From Hungatella hathewayi WAL-18680 (lineage in GTDB: Bacteria; Bacillota; Clostridia; Lachnospirales; Lachnospiraceae): a DNA stretch of 64,000 nucleotides. This document shows, one piece after another, positions 50,400-59,690 of this stretch. The DNA lies in NCBI RefSeq assembly GCF_000235505.1, contig NZ_JH379027.1, positions 1,190,070 through 1,254,069 of the forward strand. The letters run 5' to 3'. The position numbers and the translations under genes are program-made. The first letter of the stretch is position 1, and each line of letters starts with the position of its first letter. A model generated the notes under the pieces. The model saw only the letters and a program-made list of their open reading frames with translations. It did no database searches and was not told where the DNA came from.

Positions 50400-51257
50400 A
50401 TGAAACAGTTTTATCTGATTACCAATCCTGATAAAGAGCATGTAGAAGAAGTGGCCCGGTCCATCTGCAGTTACCTGGAATCCAAGGGATGCGGCTGCGC
50501 CGTTCAGGGCGAGAACCCGGCGGAGGGACCCAGGCTTTACAAATACACGGATGCCAGCCAGATACCGGAGCGGACCGAGTGTGTCATCACCTTGGGAGGC
50601 GACGGCACCCTGATACAGGCGGCCAGAGATTTGGCGGGCAGACAGATACCCATCATCGGGGTAAATCTGGGGACGCTTGGCTATTTGACCCAGATCAGCA
50701 GGCAGGAAGATATCACCCAGATGCTCAACGATTTGATAAACGACCAGTACCGCATGGAACGCAGAATGATGCTGAAAGGCAGCGTTTACCGGGACGGAGA
50801 GAAAATTTACGAGGGCCTGGCTCTCAACGAGATTGTTCTCACAAGAAGGGAAATGCTCCGGGTACTGAAATTCAGAATCTATGTCAATGAAGACTGCTTA
50901 AACGAGTACACGGCGGACGGCATGATTGTGGCGACGCCCACCGGCTCCACGGCATACAACTTGTCGGCCGGCGGCCCCATCGTGGAACCGGCGGCGAGAA
51001 TGACTATCTTAACGCCCATCTGCCCCCATGCCCTGAACATGCGGAGCATCGTATTTCCGGCGGAGGACAGAATCGAGATTGAGATGACCGGCAGCGACGA
51101 CGGCGGCCAGGTGGTGGTCTACGACGGCGACGCCGTATGGGATGTGAAGCCCGGCGACAGAATCAAGATCGAAGAGGCAGAGACGGAGACGCTGCTGATT
51201 AAATTAAAGCACATCTCTTTTTTGGACAACCTGAGGGAAAAAATGACTGGCGTGTAA
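50400..51257 (+). CDS. nadK: NAD kinase
   Basis: 285 residues. GGDGT motif (ITLGGDGTLIQAARD), ALNEIV, and the NAD-binding DGMIVATPTGSTAYNLSAGGP. Phosphorylates NAD to NADP. Start ATG after GGAGCCAG, a weak ribosome binding site. Confidence 0.97.
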   Translation: MKQFYLITNPDKEHVEEVARSICSYLESKGCGCAVQGENPAEGPRLYKYTDASQIPERTECVITLGGDGTLIQAARDLAGRQIPIIGVNLGTLGYLTQISRQEDITQMLNDLINDQYRMERRMMLKGSVYRDGEKIYEGLALNEIVLTRREMLRVLKFRIYVNEDCLNEYTADGMIVATPTGSTAYNLSAGGPIVEPAARMTILTPICPHALNMRSIVFPAEDRIEIEMTGSDDGGQVVVYDGDAVWDVKPGDRIKIEEAETETLLIKLKHISFLDNLREKMTGV

Positions 51258-51271
51258 CTGGAAGGAGAACG

Positions 51272-51724
51272 ATGTTGAAAGTAGAAAGACACAGCAAAAT
51301 CGTGGAACTGATAGGAAAATATGAGATCGAGACACAGGAAGAGCTGGCGGAGTATTTAAACCGCGCCGGATACCAGGTGACGCAGGCTACCGTGTCCAGG
51401 GATATCCGGGAGTTGAAGTTATCCAAGGTGCAGAGTGAGAATGGAAAACAGCATTATGTGGTACTTCAGAACCAGGATTCTTTCAGCGATAAATATATCC
51501 GCATCCTGAGAGACGGCTTTCTGTCCATGGATATGGCGCAGAATATTCTGGTGATCAAGACGGGATCGGGAATGGCGATGGCGGTTGCGGCGGCGCTGGA
51601 TGCCATCCATTTTCATGAAATCGTGGGGTGTATCGCAGGGGACGACACGATCATGTGCGCGGTGCGCAGCGTGGATGACACGATTCTTGTGATGGACAAG
51701 ATTCGCAAACTGGTTGTCGGTTAA
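51272..51724 (+). CDS. argR: arginine repressor ArgR
   Basis: 150 residues. N-terminal winged helix (ATVSRDIRELKLSKV), C-terminal hexamerisation and arginine-binding domain (IVGCIAGDDTIMCAVR). Regulates arginine metabolism; in this operon position it is conserved in Firmicutes. Confidence 0.97.
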   Translation: MLKVERHSKIVELIGKYEIETQEELAEYLNRAGYQVTQATVSRDIRELKLSKVQSENGKQHYVVLQNQDSFSDKYIRILRDGFLSMDMAQNILVIKTGSGMAMAVAAALDAIHFHEIVGCIAGDDTIMCAVRSVDDTILVMDKIRKLVVG

Positions 51725-51735
51725 GGAGGGAGAAA

Positions 51736-53388
51736 ATGTTACTGGATTTACATGTGAAAAATCTGGCGCTGATTGAGAGGGCCGAGATATCCTTTGAGGA
51801 GGGGCTGAACATCCTGACGGGAGAAACCGGAGCGGGAAAGTCCATCATCATAGGCTCTGTCAACATGGCTCTGGGCGGCAAGGTCCCGAAGGATATCATC
51901 CGGCAGGGGGCGGAATATGCTTATGTGGAACTTATCTTTCGTGTGACGGAACCGGAGAAAATAGCTTTGCTCCAGGCAATGGATGTGGAACTGCCGGAGG
52001 ACGGCACCCTTATTATATCCAAAAAAATCATGCCATCACGCAGTGTGAGCAAAATAAACGATATGACGGTCACAGCGGCAAAATTAAAAGAAATCACCAG
52101 CCTGTTAATTGACATTCATGGGCAGCATGAACACCAGTCTTTACTATACAAGTCAAAACATCTCCAGATTCTGGACGCCTATGCAAAATCACGGACCAAC
52201 CCGATCAAGAACACAATCGCACAGACCTATCGAAGCTATCAGGAATTACAGGAGAGAATCAAATCGCTGTCCATGGACAGGGAGAGCCGGCTGCGGGAAG
52301 CCGATTTCTGCCGTTTTGAGATCGAGGAACTGGAAAATGCGGACCTTCGGGAAGGGGAGGAGGAGGAGCTGACGGTACTCTACCGCAAGTTCCAGCACGG
52401 CCAGAAGATCATGGAGGGACTGTCCGCCGCGGACCGGGCGCTGTCCTCCGAGAGCATCAGCGTGGCCTTAAAGGAGGTGGACCGGGTAGCGGAGTTTGAC
52501 GAGGCCCTTGGCCCCATCCGCGACCAGCTCTACGATGCGGATTCCATTATCCGGGATATCATTCACGATGTCTCCTCCTACATAGACAGTTTTTCCTTCG
52601 ATGAGGAAGAGTATGAGCGGATTGGGGAGCGGCTGGATGTCATTCACGGTCTTCAGGCCAAGTACGGCGACGACATTTCGGACATTATGGTCCAGCTGGA
52701 GGAGAAGAGAAAGCGGCTGGAGGAGCTGGAAAACCATGATATGATACTGGCGGAGCTTGAGTCGGAACTGGCCGAAACAGAGCGGATGCTGGAGGCGCAG
52801 AGTCAGGAATTGTCGACGGTGCGGCAGGAGGCCGCAGGTGTTCTGGTTGACAGAATCCGACAGGGGCTGGAGGATTTGAACTTCATTGACGTCCGGTTCG
52901 ACATGAAATTTGAGAAGCTGGACCACTACACGTCAGGCGGATATGATGAGGCGGAATTCCTGATTTCCACCAACCCGGGAGAACCGGTGAGGCCGCTGGG
53001 CATGGTGGCATCGGGAGGCGAGCTGTCCCGAATCATGCTGGCGATTAAGGCCGTTCTGGCCGACACGGACGAAATACCGACCCTGATATTTGACGAGATC
53101 GACACGGGAATCAGCGGTAGAACCGCACAGAAAGTGTCGGAAAAGCTCTCCTATATTGGAAAGAGCCATCAGGTTATCTGTATTACCCACCTGCCTCAGA
53201 TTGCGGCCATGGCGGATGCCCACTACGAGATTGTGAAATCGGCGGTGGATGGGCGGACGACCACCACAATCCGGCAGTTAGACTATGAGCAGATGATTCA
53301 GGAACTGGCAAGACTGTTGGGCGGCGCGGAGATCACGGACGCCGTGTACGACAATGCCAGGGAGATGAAAGAACTGGCCAAGCGTTAA
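51736..53388 (+). CDS. recN: DNA repair protein RecN
   Basis: 550 residues, SMC-like: Walker A GETGAGKS near residue 30, long coiled coil in the middle, signature ASGGELSRIMLAIK and Walker B IFDEIDTGISG near 450. Gathers broken DNA ends for recombination. Last core gene; the response regulator gene starts 16 bases after its stop. Confidence 0.97.
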   Translation: MLLDLHVKNLALIERAEISFEEGLNILTGETGAGKSIIIGSVNMALGGKVPKDIIRQGAEYAYVELIFRVTEPEKIALLQAMDVELPEDGTLIISKKIMPSRSVSKINDMTVTAAKLKEITSLLIDIHGQHEHQSLLYKSKHLQILDAYAKSRTNPIKNTIAQTYRSYQELQERIKSLSMDRESRLREADFCRFEIEELENADLREGEEEELTVLYRKFQHGQKIMEGLSAADRALSSESISVALKEVDRVAEFDEALGPIRDQLYDADSIIRDIIHDVSSYIDSFSFDEEEYERIGERLDVIHGLQAKYGDDISDIMVQLEEKRKRLEELENHDMILAELESELAETERMLEAQSQELSTVRQEAAGVLVDRIRQGLEDLNFIDVRFDMKFEKLDHYTSGGYDEAEFLISTNPGEPVRPLGMVASGGELSRIMLAIKAVLADTDEIPTLIFDEIDTGISGRTAQKVSEKLSYIGKSHQVICITHLPQIAAMADAHYEIVKSAVDGRTTTTIRQLDYEQMIQELARLLGGAEITDAVYDNAREMKELAKR

Positions 53389-53404
53389 AAAGGGAAAACT
53401 ACAA

Positions 53405-54172
53405 ATGATAAATGTGAATAATGGGGTTAATTATAAGATTGCGATATGCGATGACGATATGAATTACGTGGAGTATATCAAAAATCTGATTCGCGAATGT
53501 TTTATGGGAAAGCTGGAATTCTTTACGTACAATTCTGGGGAACGGCTGCTGCGGGACAGCGAAGTGATGCACGACGCGCTGTTTATCGACATGCAGTTAG
53601 GCGGGATTGACGGCACGGAGACAGCGAGAAAGCTGAGGGCCAGGAATCGGAACGCGGTACTGGTATTCTGCTCCGGCGTGGTCAATCCAACGCCGGAGTC
53701 CATCAAGGTGACGCCCTACCGGTTCCTGTTAAAACAATTTGATGATAAAACCATGCGTCGGGAAATTACGGAGATACTCGAAAAGATGGTCAGGTCCTAC
53801 AAAGAGGAGTATATACTGACGAGAACCGAGGAAGGGTTAGCAAGAATTTATGTCAATGATATTGCATACATCTCCAAAGCGAAACGCGGAAGCAGCATCC
53901 ATCTGCTGGAACCGGAGAAATATGAGGTGAAGGATGAGCTGCTGACGAACCTGCATGTTTCGGTATTATACGAGCAACTGCATAAATACGGTTTTGAATT
54001 CGCACATAACAGCTATCTGGTTAATTGCAGATGGGTAGTGCGGTTCGATAAGACTTATCTTGTGTTGGAAGGTGGCGGAGAACTAAACATCTCCAGGTCA
54101 CATTATAATGAGTTTAAGAAGGGCTTTATTAAGTTCTGGGATAAGTATGGAGGTGGAGATGGTGTGGACTAA
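53405..54172 (+). CDS. LytTR family response regulator (AgrA-like)
   Basis: 255 residues. Receiver domain 8-130 with phospho-acceptor Asp62 (FIDMQLGG) and the CDDD acidic pocket; LytTR DNA-binding domain at about 140-245 (YILTRTEEGLARIYVNDIAYI). It lies 16 bases after recN, overlaps the histidine-kinase gene by 14 bases, and precedes agrD/agrB, so it is the response regulator of this quorum-sensing set. The likely target is the repeat pair at 55466-55499. Confidence 0.9.
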   Translation: MINVNNGVNYKIAICDDDMNYVEYIKNLIRECFMGKLEFFTYNSGERLLRDSEVMHDALFIDMQLGGIDGTETARKLRARNRNAVLVFCSGVVNPTPESIKVTPYRFLLKQFDDKTMRREITEILEKMVRSYKEEYILTRTEEGLARIYVNDIAYISKAKRGSSIHLLEPEKYEVKDELLTNLHVSVLYEQLHKYGFEFAHNSYLVNCRWVVRFDKTYLVLEGGGELNISRSHYNEFKKGFIKFWDKYGGGDGVD

Positions 54173-55457
54173 GTTGTTTGATTTGGGGATATGCTTCTTT
54201 GAAGGGTATATGTATTTTTTCTTCTTAAGTCACTTTTTGAAACGCAGATTTGATAAAAAATGGGTTTCTGTGGCAGTAGTAGGTATTTTGATGCTAGGTG
54301 TTTTCGGTATCAACCAGTTTGGAATTGCTGGCCTGAACTTAGTAGCTTCATTGACACTTTGTATGGTTTTATGTCAGATTTTATTTATATCGCCAGTAAA
54401 AAAGAAAGTATTTTATGTATTATTATGTTGTTTTATTGTATTATGCGGTGAGTTTGTCATGATGGTTATTTTCTATCCATATCTGGGAAATGAAACTATT
54501 GAATTAAGCAACGATCCGAAGAATCTGCTAATGTTGGTTTTATCATCAAAACTGTTAACTTTTATGGTTATAAGGATAATTTGCCATGTATCCGATAATG
54601 GAAAATCTATGTTTTTTCCATCTTTAGCACCGTATTTTTGCTGTTTTCCAATTGCGTGTCTGGTGGTTTATGTTGGAATAACGTATTCTAATATTAGCTT
54701 TTTGAATCCCAAATTTCCGACAGTTATATTGGAAATAGGATGCGTTTTATTATTGGCAGCTAATATCGTTTTATTTGTCGTTTATGACAGAATGATATTC
54801 ATGATGAATCGGGTGAAAGAGTATGAACTTACAGATATAAAAAGTCGCCTTGAAAATCAACACTATTTACAGATAGAGGAAATAAATAGAAAACATTCGG
54901 AAATCATACACGATATGGGAAATTATTTGCAAACAATCGAAACGTTGGCTTTAGAGGAAAATAACGAGAAGATTGTAGATATCATTGATTCTTTGAATCG
55001 TCACATTGTAAAAGTCGGAGAAGAACATTATTGCAATCATCAGATTCTCAATGCAATTTTAAATGGGAAGAAACAAGAGGCATTGATTAAAAAGGTAGAT
55101 TACAATGTCTATGTTGAATTGGGATTTGAAAAACCTGAAGTTGAGGATATTGATCTGATTAGTATCATGAGTAATTTGATTGATAACGCTATTGAAGCAG
55201 CAAATAAATGTCCAAATGGTTTTGTAGATGTTCAAATGTATAAGGCTAATGATGGAAGATTTACAACAATAAAAATTACAAATAATTATTTAGAACAGCC
55301 CGTTGAAAAAGATGGTGAATTTATTACCCGTAAACAGAATCCAACTATGCATGGGATTGGAATACGTAATGTGAAAAAGATTGTGGAACGCTATGGCGGA
55401 TGGACTAATATTGAATATGGTGAGGGCGAATTCTGCGTAACCATCATGTTTGCATGA
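54159..55457 (+). CDS. GHKL sensor histidine kinase (AgrC-like)
   Basis: 432 residues from the ATG at 54159 (GGAGG at 54149-54153; the GTG at 54162 is close too). Six or seven membrane helices in residues 1-205 form the peptide sensor, followed by a dimer helix with HSEIIHDMGNYLQTIE (phospho-His) and a GHKL ATPase with N-box SNLIDNAIEAANK and G-box GIGIRNVKKIVERYGG. AT-rich. Receptor for the AgrD peptide by position. Confidence 0.92.
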   Translation: MVWTKLFDLGICFFEGYMYFFFLSHFLKRRFDKKWVSVAVVGILMLGVFGINQFGIAGLNLVASLTLCMVLCQILFISPVKKKVFYVLLCCFIVLCGEFVMMVIFYPYLGNETIELSNDPKNLLMLVLSSKLLTFMVIRIICHVSDNGKSMFFPSLAPYFCCFPIACLVVYVGITYSNISFLNPKFPTVILEIGCVLLLAANIVLFVVYDRMIFMMNRVKEYELTDIKSRLENQHYLQIEEINRKHSEIIHDMGNYLQTIETLALEENNEKIVDIIDSLNRHIVKVGEEHYCNHQILNAILNGKKQEALIKKVDYNVYVELGFEKPEVEDIDLISIMSNLIDNAIEAANKCPNGFVDVQMYKANDGRFTTIKITNNYLEQPVEKDGEFITRKQNPTMHGIGIRNVKKIVERYGGWTNIEYGEGEFCVTIMFA

Positions 55458-55465
55458 CGAAAAGT

Positions 55466-55534
55466 TACAAATTTTTCCGTTTTTGATACAGATTTTTCCA
55501 AAAATGTAACTTTTGCAAGAATTTGGTGTATACT
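55466..55534 (+). promoter_or_regulatory. agrDB promoter with tandem LytTR-type boxes
   Basis: TACAAATTTTTCC (55466-55478) is repeated as TACAGATTTTTCC (55487-55499), 21 bases apart, the spacing of AgrA direct repeats. A 10-base inverted repeat, AAAAGTTACA (55460-55469) and TGTAACTTTT (55505-55514), frames the pair. The -10 TATACT is at 55529-55534; the -35 region (GTAACT) is poor and touches the downstream box, as expected for an activated promoter. Confidence 0.75.
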
Positions 55535-55576
55535 ATCCTTGCGTCAAGAACGTATAGATTAAAGGGAGGTATTGTG

Positions 55577-55732
55577 ATGAAGAAAGTATTAAATAAGATT
55601 ATCAAATTATCACCAGTAGCTTTAGTTAACATGATGGCTATTATGCTTGTAGTTGAAAATGTAAACGTGGCATGTGCATGGTTTATGCATCAGCCAGAGG
55701 TACCAGAGTCTGCGAAGAAGTTTATTAAATAA
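55577..55732 (+). CDS. agrD: AgrD-type autoinducer peptide precursor
   Basis: 51 residues from the ATG at 55577, with AAAGGGAGGTATTG before it. An amphipathic basic leader (MKKVLNKIIKLSPVALVNMM), a hydrophobic part, then the core NVACAWFMHQPEVPESAKK, with the HQPE.P element typical of clostridial AgrD. The Cys would form the thiolactone; by analogy to the C. perfringens ring CLWFT, the mature ring may be CAWFM. TAATG overlap with agrB. Confidence 0.93.
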   Translation: MKKVLNKIIKLSPVALVNMMAIMLVVENVNVACAWFMHQPEVPESAKKFIK

Positions 55733-56301
55733 TGTTGTTCAATCTAACTGACAAGTTATTAGATAGTCAGATAAAAAATAATAAGATTGAAGAGAGTGAC
55801 CGAGAACTGTATCAATATGGATACAACCTTTTAATACTTCAGTGTTTGAATTTCTCGGTTCTCGTACTAATTAGCCTACTATTCCATTGTCTGATATATA
55901 TGGCACTATTTGCAGTCGTCTATATTCCTCTGCGAAGTTATGCGGGTGGTTATCACGCGTCGATCCCCATCGGATGCGCGATATTTTCTGCAATACTGGA
56001 ACTGGTCATTGCAGCCACCCTGCGGTTTTCTCTGTTTAACTTTCTCCTGCCAGGGATGTTTGCGCTCACATTTGTGGCGCAAATCATCATCTGGTTAAAT
56101 GCTCCTATCGAGGCGGTTCACAAACCACTGGGAGACGGGCAAAAACAGAAGTTCCGCAAGATAACCCGTACTATACTATTGATAGAGGCGGCTGTCCTGA
56201 TAGTGCTGTGTATGAAAAACCATCATTCTCCAGCAGGCTTTGTAATCGGCATCAGTCATATTATACTCGCAATGATGATGCTCCTGCCCCAAAAAGAATA
56301 G
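55732..56301 (+). CDS. agrB: AgrB family AgrD-processing endopeptidase
   Basis: 189 residues with five or six membrane segments. Catalytic region LRSYAGGYHASIPIGCAIFS with the conserved His and Cys. It cuts the AgrD precursor and forms the thiolactone. Start overlaps the agrD stop. Its codon use is less AT-rich in the second half. Confidence 0.95.
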   Translation: MLFNLTDKLLDSQIKNNKIEESDRELYQYGYNLLILQCLNFSVLVLISLLFHCLIYMALFAVVYIPLRSYAGGYHASIPIGCAIFSAILELVIAATLRFSLFNFLLPGMFALTFVAQIIIWLNAPIEAVHKPLGDGQKQKFRKITRTILLIEAAVLIVLCMKNHHSPAGFVIGISHIILAMMMLLPQKE

Positions 56302-56311
56302 GTTTTTAGTG

Positions 56312-56347
56312 AAAAAGCCCTGAGCGCGCAAATCAGGGCTTTTTTGC
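56312..56347 (+). terminator. terminator of agrDB
   Basis: AAAAGCCCTGA pairs with TCAGGGCTTTT, loop GCGCGCAAA, followed by T-run. Confidence 0.9.
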
Positions 56348-56483
56348 TGTCCAAAAATATTGGACACCGGTCATCGAAAAAACAACAAATAATACTCCCT
56401 AATCAAAAAATAATTGACTATCGAACCCCAGATAGAATCTTTATAATAAAGATATCACAAGCAATAAGCGGGGAGGATGCATC

Positions 56484-57356
56484 TTGAATAAGAAGAGGTT
56501 GACATTTAACAATTTTTATTTTTATCTGGTTCTGATTGCTCCGATTCTAATTGTATATGTGTTGTTTTTTGTAATTCCGGTGGTATCCAGCATGTTGTTT
56601 AGTCTGACCAATTTTAATGGAGTCAACTTGAACTTCAAATGGGTAGGGTTTAATAACTATGATGTGCTGATCCATGACAGGGTATTTAAGAAAGCTATGG
56701 TAAATACCTTCTGGTTCGCACTTGGCGCCACGATTTTTCAAAATTTATTTGCCATTGTATTTGCTATGGCACTAAATACAAAACTAAAATCGAAAAACCT
56801 TTTAAGGTCGCTGCTGTTTGCGCCCTGTATGCTTTCACCAATTGTGGTGGCGTTTATCTGGCAGTTTATCTATATGCCGGATGGTCTGTTGAACAAATTG
56901 CTGGGAACGGATATCATCTGGCTTGGCAATAAAAAAACGGCGCTGCTGTGTACCATTATCGCCCATGTGTGGATGTGGATAGGGTATTCGTCCACTATTT
57001 ATATGTCTAATTTACAGAGCATTTCCAATGATATACTGGAAGCGGCCGCTATTGATGGGGCGGGTTCCTGGCAGAAGTTCAGGACCATCATTCTGCCTAT
57101 GCTGGCTCCGGCCACCACCATCAATGTGACACTGGCATTTACCCAGTCGCTGAAGGTATTTGACATTGTCTATGCTATGACGGGAGGGGGCCCTCTCAAT
57201 TCCACGGAAACGGTGGGCACATCTGTGGTGGCCAATATGAACCGGGGACTGCATGGATATGCTTCAGCTCAAACCGTAATTCTGGCTATCGTTATCGTAT
57301 TGTTCGGTCAATTGTTGATTGGATACTTAAAGAAACGTGAGGAGGCGATTTACTGA
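56484..57356 (+). CDS. carbohydrate ABC transporter permease (MalF type)
   Basis: 290 residues, TTG start at 56484 after GGGGAGGATGCATC. Six membrane helices with the EAA loop LEAAAIDGAGSWQKFRTIIL of CUT1 permeases. First of the transporter set; the stop overlaps the next start by one base. The 180-base gap before it (56302-56483) is AT-rich with TATAAT near 56442 but no good -35, so an activator such as the AraC-type regulator downstream is likely. Confidence 0.93.
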   Translation: MNKKRLTFNNFYFYLVLIAPILIVYVLFFVIPVVSSMLFSLTNFNGVNLNFKWVGFNNYDVLIHDRVFKKAMVNTFWFALGATIFQNLFAIVFAMALNTKLKSKNLLRSLLFAPCMLSPIVVAFIWQFIYMPDGLLNKLLGTDIIWLGNKKTALLCTIIAHVWMWIGYSSTIYMSNLQSISNDILEAAAIDGAGSWQKFRTIILPMLAPATTINVTLAFTQSLKVFDIVYAMTGGGPLNSTETVGTSVVANMNRGLHGYASAQTVILAIVIVLFGQLLIGYLKKREEAIY

Positions 57357-58189
57357 TGGCTAAGAGAAAAAAGTTTGGTGTGCTCTTTGAGTTTCTTATG
57401 ATTGCTGTGGGTATCCTGATGTTTTATCCGGTCATCATGATGATGATTGTATCCTTAAAGGATGATGTGCTGCTGGCCAGCGAGCCTTTAAGTTTAAAGA
57501 CCAGTTTTGCATTTGAAAATTATAAAACAGCCATCGACGGGATGGGGTATTGGAGGGCGCTTATGAACTCCACTATCCTGACGGTCAGCAGTGCGCTACT
57601 GACGGCATTCTTTGGAGCCTGTGGCGCTTATGCAATCACCCGGGTAAAAAGAGGGAGGAAACTTTTTATCGCCCTGAATATTTTGTTTCTTGTGGGTCTT
57701 GCGCTGCCGGAGCAGGTGGCTATGGTGCCTCTGGTTTTGTGGATGCAGAAACTGGGCGTGGGCAATACGCTGTTTGGGCTGATTCTGGCTTTTATCGGGG
57801 CCAATGCCGCTTATGGGATATTTTTCTTCAGCGGTTTTGTAAATACGGTGCCGGTTACTCTTGAGGAAGCTGCTTTTATTGACGGCGCCGGAAGGATGAA
57901 GACATTTTTAACCATAGTGCTGCCACTGTTGAAGCCACCCATGGTTACGCTTTTGATTGTGATAGCGCTTCGGGTTTGGAATAATTTTATGTACCCGCTT
58001 TTGCTGCTTCAGGGCAAAAATTCCAGGACACTGCCGCTTACCGTGTTTTTCTTTAAGGGTGATTTGTCTATCCAGTGGAATATCCTGTTTGCAGCTACCA
58101 CGCTGGTGATTCTGCCGCTTTTGATTGTATACTTTCTGTTACAGAAACAGATTATATCGGGTATGCTGAGCGGCTCGGTAAAAGGTTGA
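57356..58189 (+). CDS. carbohydrate ABC transporter permease (MalG type)
   Basis: 277 residues, six membrane helices, EAA loop LEEAAFIDGAGRMKTFLTIV. Pairs with the permease before it. No ATPase gene is present, so a shared MsmX-type ATPase elsewhere is probably used. Confidence 0.93.
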   Translation: MAKRKKFGVLFEFLMIAVGILMFYPVIMMMIVSLKDDVLLASEPLSLKTSFAFENYKTAIDGMGYWRALMNSTILTVSSALLTAFFGACGAYAITRVKRGRKLFIALNILFLVGLALPEQVAMVPLVLWMQKLGVGNTLFGLILAFIGANAAYGIFFFSGFVNTVPVTLEEAAFIDGAGRMKTFLTIVLPLLKPPMVTLLIVIALRVWNNFMYPLLLLQGKNSRTLPLTVFFFKGDLSIQWNILFAATTLVILPLLIVYFLLQKQIISGMLSGSVKG

Positions 58190-58233
58190 TGTTATAGTTT
58201 CTATACATATAAAAATAAAAGGAGGAAACAGTT

Positions 58234-59580
58234 ATGAAACAGAAGTTAGCTATGCTTTTAGCTGCCGGTATGGTGGTGACATCTCTGGCAGGATGCGCAG
58301 GTAAAACAGAGGAAACGGCGACAGCGACTACGGGAACGGACCAGCCGGTTACAAAGGCAGCGACTGAGCAGACTAGCCAGGCAGAAAAAACGGAGACAGT
58401 GGAACTTAAGGTATTTGGATTCAAAACGGGAGCGGAGGAAGGCGCGATTCCGGAGCTGATTGAAACATTCAACGCGGAGAATCCTGATATCAACGTAGTA
58501 TATGAAGGGATCAGCAATGCCGGCGGCTATCAGGACGTACTGACTGCAAGACTGGCGTCAGGTCAGGGGGATGATATTTTCTTTGCCAATCCTGATTATC
58601 TGCCGAGACTTCAGGAGGCAGGTTATACGGAAGATTTAACAGATATGCCTGTGGTAGGAAAATACAGCACGCTGGTAAAAGATTTGCTGACCATCAACGG
58701 TTCTGTTCCCGGTCTGGGGATGGAAGTGGCCGTATTTGGTCTTTATACCAACACAGATTTGCTGAAAGAAGTGGGGATTGAAAAGTCACCGTCTAATTAC
58801 GGGGAATTCCTGGCGGCCTGTGAAGCCTTAAAGAATGCAGGAAAAACACCGATTGTAACAGGAGCAAAGGATGGAACTGGCGTAAGTGTCTTCTCAGTGG
58901 CAAAGAGTCTGGATGCTGTTTACCGGGCAGATGATAAATTAGACCAGATTGCCAAAATCAACAAAGGGGAGTTGGAATTTGGCCAGGTGATGGAACCAGG
59001 ATTTACACTGGTGGAAGAGCTGATTGATAAAGGTTATCTGGATGGCGGCAAGGCGCTGGTATATGCGGCAGGCCAGGACGATATTGCAGAATTCGCAAAA
59101 GGTGATGTTGGCTTTATGCCGGGAGGAAACTGGTTTATATCGGGCATTCAGAAAGCGGCTCCTGATATGAACTATACCTTTGGCGGAATTCCGGTACAGG
59201 AAGAGGATTCTCTGATTTTAATCAATGCAGGTGTCCGCGTATGTATCAACAGTGCAAGTGAGAAAAAGGATGCGGCAAGAAAGTTTGTGGAATATTTCAC
59301 AAGCGTTGACAGTATGAATGCCTACGTTGCAAGCCAGAGCAGCTTTAACCCGCGAACCGATGGAACCAGCACGGAAAGTGATATTGTGGCTCCGGCAGCA
59401 GAACGCCTGGCGGCCGAGCGTATGCTTCCATGGGTGGACTCTGCTTTTGATAACACGGTTGTGAATCCTTGGGCAGATGCCAAGACATTTACCGCTAATA
59501 TTGCTGGCGGCGCTTCCGTGGGGGATGTGGTAGCAGATTTAAATACTCAGGTAGAGAATAATTTAAAATTAAAGCAATAG
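58234..59580 (+). CDS. extracellular solute-binding lipoprotein (sugar ABC)
   Basis: 448 residues. Lipoprotein signal with lipobox LAGC near residue 20, Thr-rich linker, then a family-1 sugar-binding fold (EGAIPELIETFNAENPDINV). AAAGGAGGAAA before the ATG. Delivers an oligosaccharide to the two permeases. The neighbouring sulfatase suggests a sulfated glycan as ultimate source. Confidence 0.93.
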   Translation: MKQKLAMLLAAGMVVTSLAGCAGKTEETATATTGTDQPVTKAATEQTSQAEKTETVELKVFGFKTGAEEGAIPELIETFNAENPDINVVYEGISNAGGYQDVLTARLASGQGDDIFFANPDYLPRLQEAGYTEDLTDMPVVGKYSTLVKDLLTINGSVPGLGMEVAVFGLYTNTDLLKEVGIEKSPSNYGEFLAACEALKNAGKTPIVTGAKDGTGVSVFSVAKSLDAVYRADDKLDQIAKINKGELEFGQVMEPGFTLVEELIDKGYLDGGKALVYAAGQDDIAEFAKGDVGFMPGGNWFISGIQKAAPDMNYTFGGIPVQEEDSLILINAGVRVCINSASEKKDAARKFVEYFTSVDSMNAYVASQSSFNPRTDGTSTESDIVAPAAERLAAERMLPWVDSAFDNTVVNPWADAKTFTANIAGGASVGDVVADLNTQVENNLKLKQ

Positions 59581-59587
59581 GGGAGAG

Positions 59588-59626
59588 CCGCTGTTGCTCT
59601 GGGTGACAGAGCAACAGCGGTTTTTT
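59588..59626 (+). terminator. terminator between the transporter and the two-component genes
   Basis: CCGCTGTTGCTCTG and CAGAGCAACAGCGG form a perfect 14-base-pair stem with a 5-base loop, followed by six T. Some read-through could set a higher level for the transporter than for the regulators. Confidence 0.93.
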
Positions 59627-59690
59627 AGCGGGTATAGATATCTGCTCTCCCAGGATTTATAATATCTATATAAGGCAAGGGGGAAATGAT

